From assembly GCF_032017025.1 (NCBI RefSeq), contig NZ_DALZQO010000005.1:62001-126000 (forward strand): a stretch of DNA of 64,000 nt. Direction: 5' to 3'. This document shows, piece by piece, positions 60,412 to 64,000 of the stretch (positions within the stretch are counted from its first letter, which is position 1; each line of letters opens with the position of its first letter). Origin of the DNA: Hydrogenoanaerobacterium sp032017025. GTDB lineage: Bacteria; Bacillota; Clostridia; Oscillospirales; Ruminococcaceae. The notes under the pieces were generated by a model. It saw only the letters and a list, made by a program, of their open reading frames with translations. It searched no databases and was not told the DNA's origin. The translations under genes were made by a program, and so were the position numbers.

Positions 60412-61365
60412 CTATCTGCTGCCTTTGTCGTACGGAATACCCGATGCCTTGGGCGCCATAGAGTTTTTGGATGTAAACGCGAGAACAATCAGTGTTGCAA
60501 TGTAAGGGATCATCTTATAAATATCGTTGGGGATACCAAGCGATGCCAGGAAGGGAATACCGGAGTATGCCGATGCAATTGTTTTCATCAAACCAAAGAA
60601 GAACGCCGCCATCAAAATACGCGAGGGCTTCCACTGGCCGAAGATAAGTACAGCAAGGGCAAGGAAGCCGTAGCCGGAAACAGTCGCGTTAAAGTTGGTG
60701 GAGGTGGGAATAACAAACACCAAGCCGCCTATACCTGCCAGCGCACCCGAAATCATAACGCCGATGTAGCGCATTTTGTAAACGTTGATACCGACGGAAT
60801 CAGCCGCCTGAGGGTGCTCGCCACAAGAACGAAGGCGAAGGCCAAATTTGGTTTTGTAAAGAACCATCCACGAAACAATTAGTATTGCAAAACCAATGTA
60901 GGTGGTGATGTAGGTATTTTTAAAGAATAGGTCACCGATGACAGGGATATTGCCCAATACAGGTACGCTATCAATGCGGAACTGATTGACAAACGGAATC
61001 TGCTGCACGGTGCGGATCATACGTGCCACGTAAATTGCGAATGCGGGAGCAAACATGTTAATCGCGGTACCGCTGATAACCTGATCTGCCTTCATATTAA
61101 TTGCCGCGTAGGCATGTGCCAGTGAAACAATGATGCCGGTGAGGGCCGCAATTACAATAGCAATGAGCAGTATGGGCTGGCCGGGCAGCTTCGCCTGGAA
61201 CATGTTGATAAACATGATGCTGCTGAACGCGCCCATAATCATAATACCTTCCAGTGCAATATTGACTACACCGCTGCGCTCCGAGTACATTCCGCCGAGT
61301 GCTACAATAAGCAGGGGAATCGAGAAGAACATGGTCTGCTGAACTAAAAAGTATAAGGTTTGCAT
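60412..61365 (-). CDS. Nucleoside ABC transporter permease (NupQ/YufQ type)
   Basis: 317 residues with about eight to ten membrane segments. SGVVNIALEGIMIMGAFS near residue 30 and LRSCGEHPQAADSVGINVYKMRY in the middle are typical of the second permease of BMP-type nucleoside importers. It resembles the partial permease at 1-522 (shared LRSxGxxPxAAxxxGIxVxKM pattern). Start overlaps the stop of the first permease by one base. Confidence 0.93.
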   Translation of the reverse strand: MQTLYFLVQQTMFFSIPLLIVALGGMYSERSGVVNIALEGIMIMGAFSSIMFINMFQAKLPGQPILLIAIVIAALTGIIVSLAHAYAAINMKADQVISGTAINMFAPAFAIYVARMIRTVQQIPFVNQFRIDSVPVLGNIPVIGDLFFKNTYITTYIGFAILIVSWMVLYKTKFGLRLRSCGEHPQAADSVGINVYKMRYIGVMISGALAGIGGLVFVIPTSTNFNATVSGYGFLALAVLIFGQWKPSRILMAAFFFGLMKTIASAYSGIPFLASLGIPNDIYKMIPYIATLIVLAFTSKNSMAPKASGIPYDKGSR

Positions 61366-62558
61366 TATTCCTCTCCTCCTTTCTCGGTTGTGGTGTTAAG
61401 GTCGGGCTCTGCGTTTGCGTTTGCTGCGTGGTCATCTCTCTTTTTGTTGTAGGACTGAATAAAGCCCTTCAGCAAAAACGCAAATGCACTGAAGTAGATG
61501 ATAACAGAAATAATAATTTCAATGACCTGTGGAACAAAATCGTAAAGCTGCATGTTAAAGCCGCCAACGTTGAGGTAAGCGACGAAGATACCGGAGAAGA
61601 TGATGCCGATGGGGTTGTTAAGACCGAGTAATGCAACGGGAATACCGTTAAAGCCTTCCGCGGCCAAAGTATCCAGCACTTCAATGCCTTTGCCGGAGCC
61701 TGCGAGATAAAGCAGTGCACCGCCCAAAGCCGCCAAAGCACCCGCAATCATCATCGAATACATAATATTGCGCTTCTCGTTGATACCGGCGTATTTACAC
61801 GCATCACGGTTAAAGCCGCATGCCTTCAGTTCGAAGCCAAACTTTGTTTTGTTTAAAATAATATAGATCACGATGCCGGCGATGATTGCAACGAAAATAC
61901 CCGCATTCACGCTGGAGGAGCTGTTACCTGTCTTGAAAAGCTGATTCAAGCCCATCTTTGGCATGATGGCGGTGGCAGCAACGGGTTTGGATTGATTTTT
62001 AAGAGAGTCAAATATCGTTTTGGTAACCAAAAAGTTTACGGTGTACATACCGACGTAGTTCATCATGATACAGGAGATAACGACGTTTACGTTGCACATC
62101 GCATTGAGAATACCCGGAATCAGCCCCCAAATTGCACCGGCAAGCATTGCCACAATCAGTGCTACAATCCAGTGAGATGCTCCGGGGAGAAAGGTCCATT
62201 TTACGCCTACATATACCGCGGCATAAGCACCTATAATAAACTGGCCGGATGCACCAATGTTAAATAGGCCGGTTCTGTTGGCAAAACCAACCGAAAGACC
62301 TGTCATAATAATGGGGGTTGCAAAGTAGAAAACCTGTCCTAGGTTTTTCATATCCACAAAGCCGCCCATTAAAATCGCTTTAAAACCGCCCAGTGCCTGT
62401 GACGGGTTACTGACAAGCAAAACGATAAAACCAACCAATAAGCCAACTACAATTGCCATCAGCGAAGATGCAAAACTCGAAAAGCCGTCGCTTTTTAAAA
62501 TTTGTTTGTCCCAGCGTCTGTTTACGCTTGGCATGATGTTCTTTTCTTTGTTACTCAT
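61365..62558 (-). CDS. Nucleoside ABC transporter permease (NupP/YufP type)
   Basis: 397 residues, larger than its partner because of an N-terminal extension and a periplasmic loop, as usual for NupP. About nine or ten membrane segments, with FANRTGLFNIGASGQFIIGAYAAVYVG (read across 90-117) and LKACGFNRDACKYAGINEKRN. Together with the 60412 gene it forms the importer pore. The start overlaps the ATPase stop (ATGA). Confidence 0.93.
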   Translation of the reverse strand: MSNKEKNIMPSVNRRWDKQILKSDGFSSFASSLMAIVVGLLVGFIVLLVSNPSQALGGFKAILMGGFVDMKNLGQVFYFATPIIMTGLSVGFANRTGLFNIGASGQFIIGAYAAVYVGVKWTFLPGASHWIVALIVAMLAGAIWGLIPGILNAMCNVNVVISCIMMNYVGMYTVNFLVTKTIFDSLKNQSKPVAATAIMPKMGLNQLFKTGNSSSSVNAGIFVAIIAGIVIYIILNKTKFGFELKACGFNRDACKYAGINEKRNIMYSMMIAGALAALGGALLYLAGSGKGIEVLDTLAAEGFNGIPVALLGLNNPIGIIFSGIFVAYLNVGGFNMQLYDFVPQVIEIIISVIIYFSAFAFLLKGFIQSYNKKRDDHAANANAEPDLNTTTEKGGEE

Positions 62559-64000
62559 TTGTCTGCACCTCTTTTCGAGCCGGCCATGTACAGTCCAAGC
62601 TCCTGCACTGTAACCGCCTTAGGATCAAGATCTGCGACAATCTCGCCCTCATAGATGACAAGAATGCGGTCGCTGACGTCCATAACCTCGTCCAGTTCCA
62701 GCGACACAAGCAAAATGCCCTTGCCCTCGTCGCGCTCTGCAACCAGCTTTTTATGAATGTATTCGATTGCACCGACGTCGAGCCCACGGGTGGGCTGTAC
62801 GGCGATGAGCAGCTCGGGGTCGCGGTCGATTTCACGTGCAACAATTGCTTTTTGCTGGTTACCGCCCGACATGCTGCGGGTGACGGTGCGGGCACCCTGC
62901 CCGCTTCGAATGTCGAACTTGCCAATGAGGTCGTCGGCATATTTGTAAATCTCATCGTATTTCAGAAAGCCATGGCTTTGAAAACGCGGGGTAAAATAAC
63001 TTTGCAGTACCAAGTTATAGGCGAGATTGTAATCCAGTACCAGGCCGTGCTTGTGGCGGTCCTCAGGAATGTGCCCAATGCCGCCCAAGTTACGCTCGCG
63101 TATGGTGGCTTGGGTGATGTCTTTGCCTTTGAGCCCAATCGTGCCGGAATCGGGATGAATCAGCCCGGTCAGTGCGTATACCAGCTCACTTTGTCCGTTT
63201 CCGTCAATGCCCGCAATACACACAATTTCGCCTGCACGTACCGTGAGAGAAATGTCATTGACTACCATCTTGCCGGTCGCCTTATTTTTTACATTTAAAT
63301 TTTCAACCTTAAAGATGATCTCTCCGGGCTGCGCATTGTTCTTTTCAACCTCTAGGTTTACTTTACGCCCTACCATCATCTCCGACATCTGCTCTTTGCT
63401 GGTGTCTGCAACCTCTACCGTACCGATGTATTTGCCCTTGCGCAATACGGTACAGCGGTTTGCAACCGCCTTAATCTCGTTGAGCTTATGGGTGATAAAC
63501 AGAATAGATTTGCCCTCATCGGCAAGCCCTTTCATAATCTTCATCAGTTCATCAATCTCCTGCGGGGTAAGCACGGCAGTGGGCTCATCAAAAATCAAAA
63601 TCTCATTTTCACGGTACAGCATCTTCAAAATCTCAACACGCTGCTGCATGCCCACGGTAATGTCCGAAATCAGCGCATCCGGGTCAACCTTCAGCCCGTA
63701 TTGGTCAGACAAAGCCATTACCCTTTCGCGCGCTTTATCCATCTTCAAAAAGCCGCCTTTGGTAGTTTCAACACCTAAAATAATGTTTTCGAGTACCGTA
63801 AAGTTATGTACCAGCTTAAAATGCTGGTGCACCATACCAATTCCAAGCTTGTTGGCATCGTTGGGATTTTGAATTTTAACCTCCTGCCCGTTTTTCTTGA
63901 TGATGCCCTTTTCCGGCTGATACATACCAAACAAAACGCTCATCAGCGTAGACTTTCCCGCGCCGTTTTCGCCAAGCAATGCGTGAACCTCGCCCTTTCT
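62555..64000 (-). CDS. Nucleoside ABC transporter ATP-binding protein (NupO/YufO type), partial
   Basis: The frame is open to the window end (64000), so the N-terminal 25-30 residues are missing; 481 residues are visible. Two ABC domains: Walker A GENGAGKSTLMSVLFGMYQP, MVHQHFKL, VGMQQRVEILKMLYRE, FDEPTAVLTPQEIDEL; second domain GIDGNGQSELVYALTG, MSGGNQQKAIVAREI, and VQPTRGLDVGAIEYIH. The MVHQHF block and the degenerate second Walker A mark the nucleoside (BMP) family rather than ribose RbsA. The true start and the lipoprotein gene should lie beyond the window. Confidence 0.93.
   Translation of the reverse strand, partial: RKGEVHALLGENGAGKSTLMSVLFGMYQPEKGIIKKNGQEVKIQNPNDANKLGIGMVHQHFKLVHNFTVLENIILGVETTKGGFLKMDKARERVMALSDQYGLKVDPDALISDITVGMQQRVEILKMLYRENEILIFDEPTAVLTPQEIDELMKIMKGLADEGKSILFITHKLNEIKAVANRCTVLRKGKYIGTVEVADTSKEQMSEMMVGRKVNLEVEKNNAQPGEIIFKVENLNVKNKATGKMVVNDISLTVRAGEIVCIAGIDGNGQSELVYALTGLIHPDSGTIGLKGKDITQATIRERNLGGIGHIPEDRHKHGLVLDYNLAYNLVLQSYFTPRFQSHGFLKYDEIYKYADDLIGKFDIRSGQGARTVTRSMSGGNQQKAIVAREIDRDPELLIAVQPTRGLDVGAIEYIHKKLVAERDEGKGILLVSLELDEVMDVSDRILVIYEGEIVADLDPKAVTVQELGLYMAGSKRGADK

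Noticed and set aside
1..64000. tRNA, rRNA, CRISPR, insertion sequences, attachment sites
   Set aside because: I looked on both strands and found no cloverleaf, repeat-spacer array, transposase or integrase that I could support.

Overview
The window looks like a chromosomal segment of a Gram-positive, strictly anaerobic member of the Clostridia, most like an Oscillospiraceae/Ruminococcaceae gut-type bacterium. The reasons are AGGAGG-type ribosome binding sites with frequent GTG and TTG starts, roughly balanced GC, clostridial small proteins, YesMN two-component systems, BMP-type nucleoside transporters, and an oxygen-sensitive glycyl radical enzyme. It comes from a draft assembly: a run of 10 N lies at 38650-38659 inside a gene. 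I see no rRNA, tRNA, CRISPR array, prophage or insertion sequence.

Layout. 1-5764: the end of a nucleoside ABC transporter operon (permease, nucleoside hydrolase, two M20 metallopeptidase-type hydrolases around a class I glutamine amidotransferase-like protein, ribokinase), closed by a strong terminator and facing a LysR regulator. 6750-15125: housekeeping genes (GNAT, release factor 3, Uup-type ABC-F ATPase, RhlE-type DEAD helicase, YitT membrane protein behind a structured leader, NfeD plus SPFH/stomatin pair). 15202-17795: an envelope polysaccharide O-acylation pair (DHHW/AlgX-like protein and MBOAT). 18007-24223: a KdpE/KdpD-like two-component system, divergent from a Pit phosphate permease, DUF47, TrkH, TrkA operon; no kdpFABC is present. 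24284-35135: mixed genes (mutarotase-like, MsmK-type sugar ATPase, AraC regulator, acetyltransferases, a CheW with an inserted zinc-binding CZB domain, DUF503, WYL regulator, GyrI-like, YoaP-type GNAT, metallophosphoesterase, small proteins).

35141-55105 is the most interesting part: a sugar-catabolic locus with two ROK repressors, a ROK kinase, a GmhA-like SIS isomerase, a glycyl radical enzyme with its radical SAM activase, a sedoheptulokinase-like FGGY kinase, a mannose-6-phosphate isomerase-type protein, a DUF4432 epimerase, an RbsABC-type transporter, and a membrane-anchored solute-binding protein with a YesM/YesN two-component system. The active-site pattern of the glycyl radical enzyme (Cys-x-Glu) is that of dehydratases and C-O lyases, not of pyruvate formate-lyase. 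With kinases and isomerases on both sides, the locus reads as an uncharacterised radical-dependent route for an unusual sugar, perhaps a heptose, anhydro- or deoxy-sugar. The transporter promoter carries two 13-bp direct repeats, 20 bp apart, that abut the -35 box, the geometry expected for activation by an AraC-type regulator such as the YesN protein.

55178-64000: small conserved proteins, an EAL phosphodiesterase with a degenerate GGDEF, then a second nucleoside system on the minus strand (ATPase, two permeases, pyrimidine-nucleoside phosphorylase), cut by the window end.
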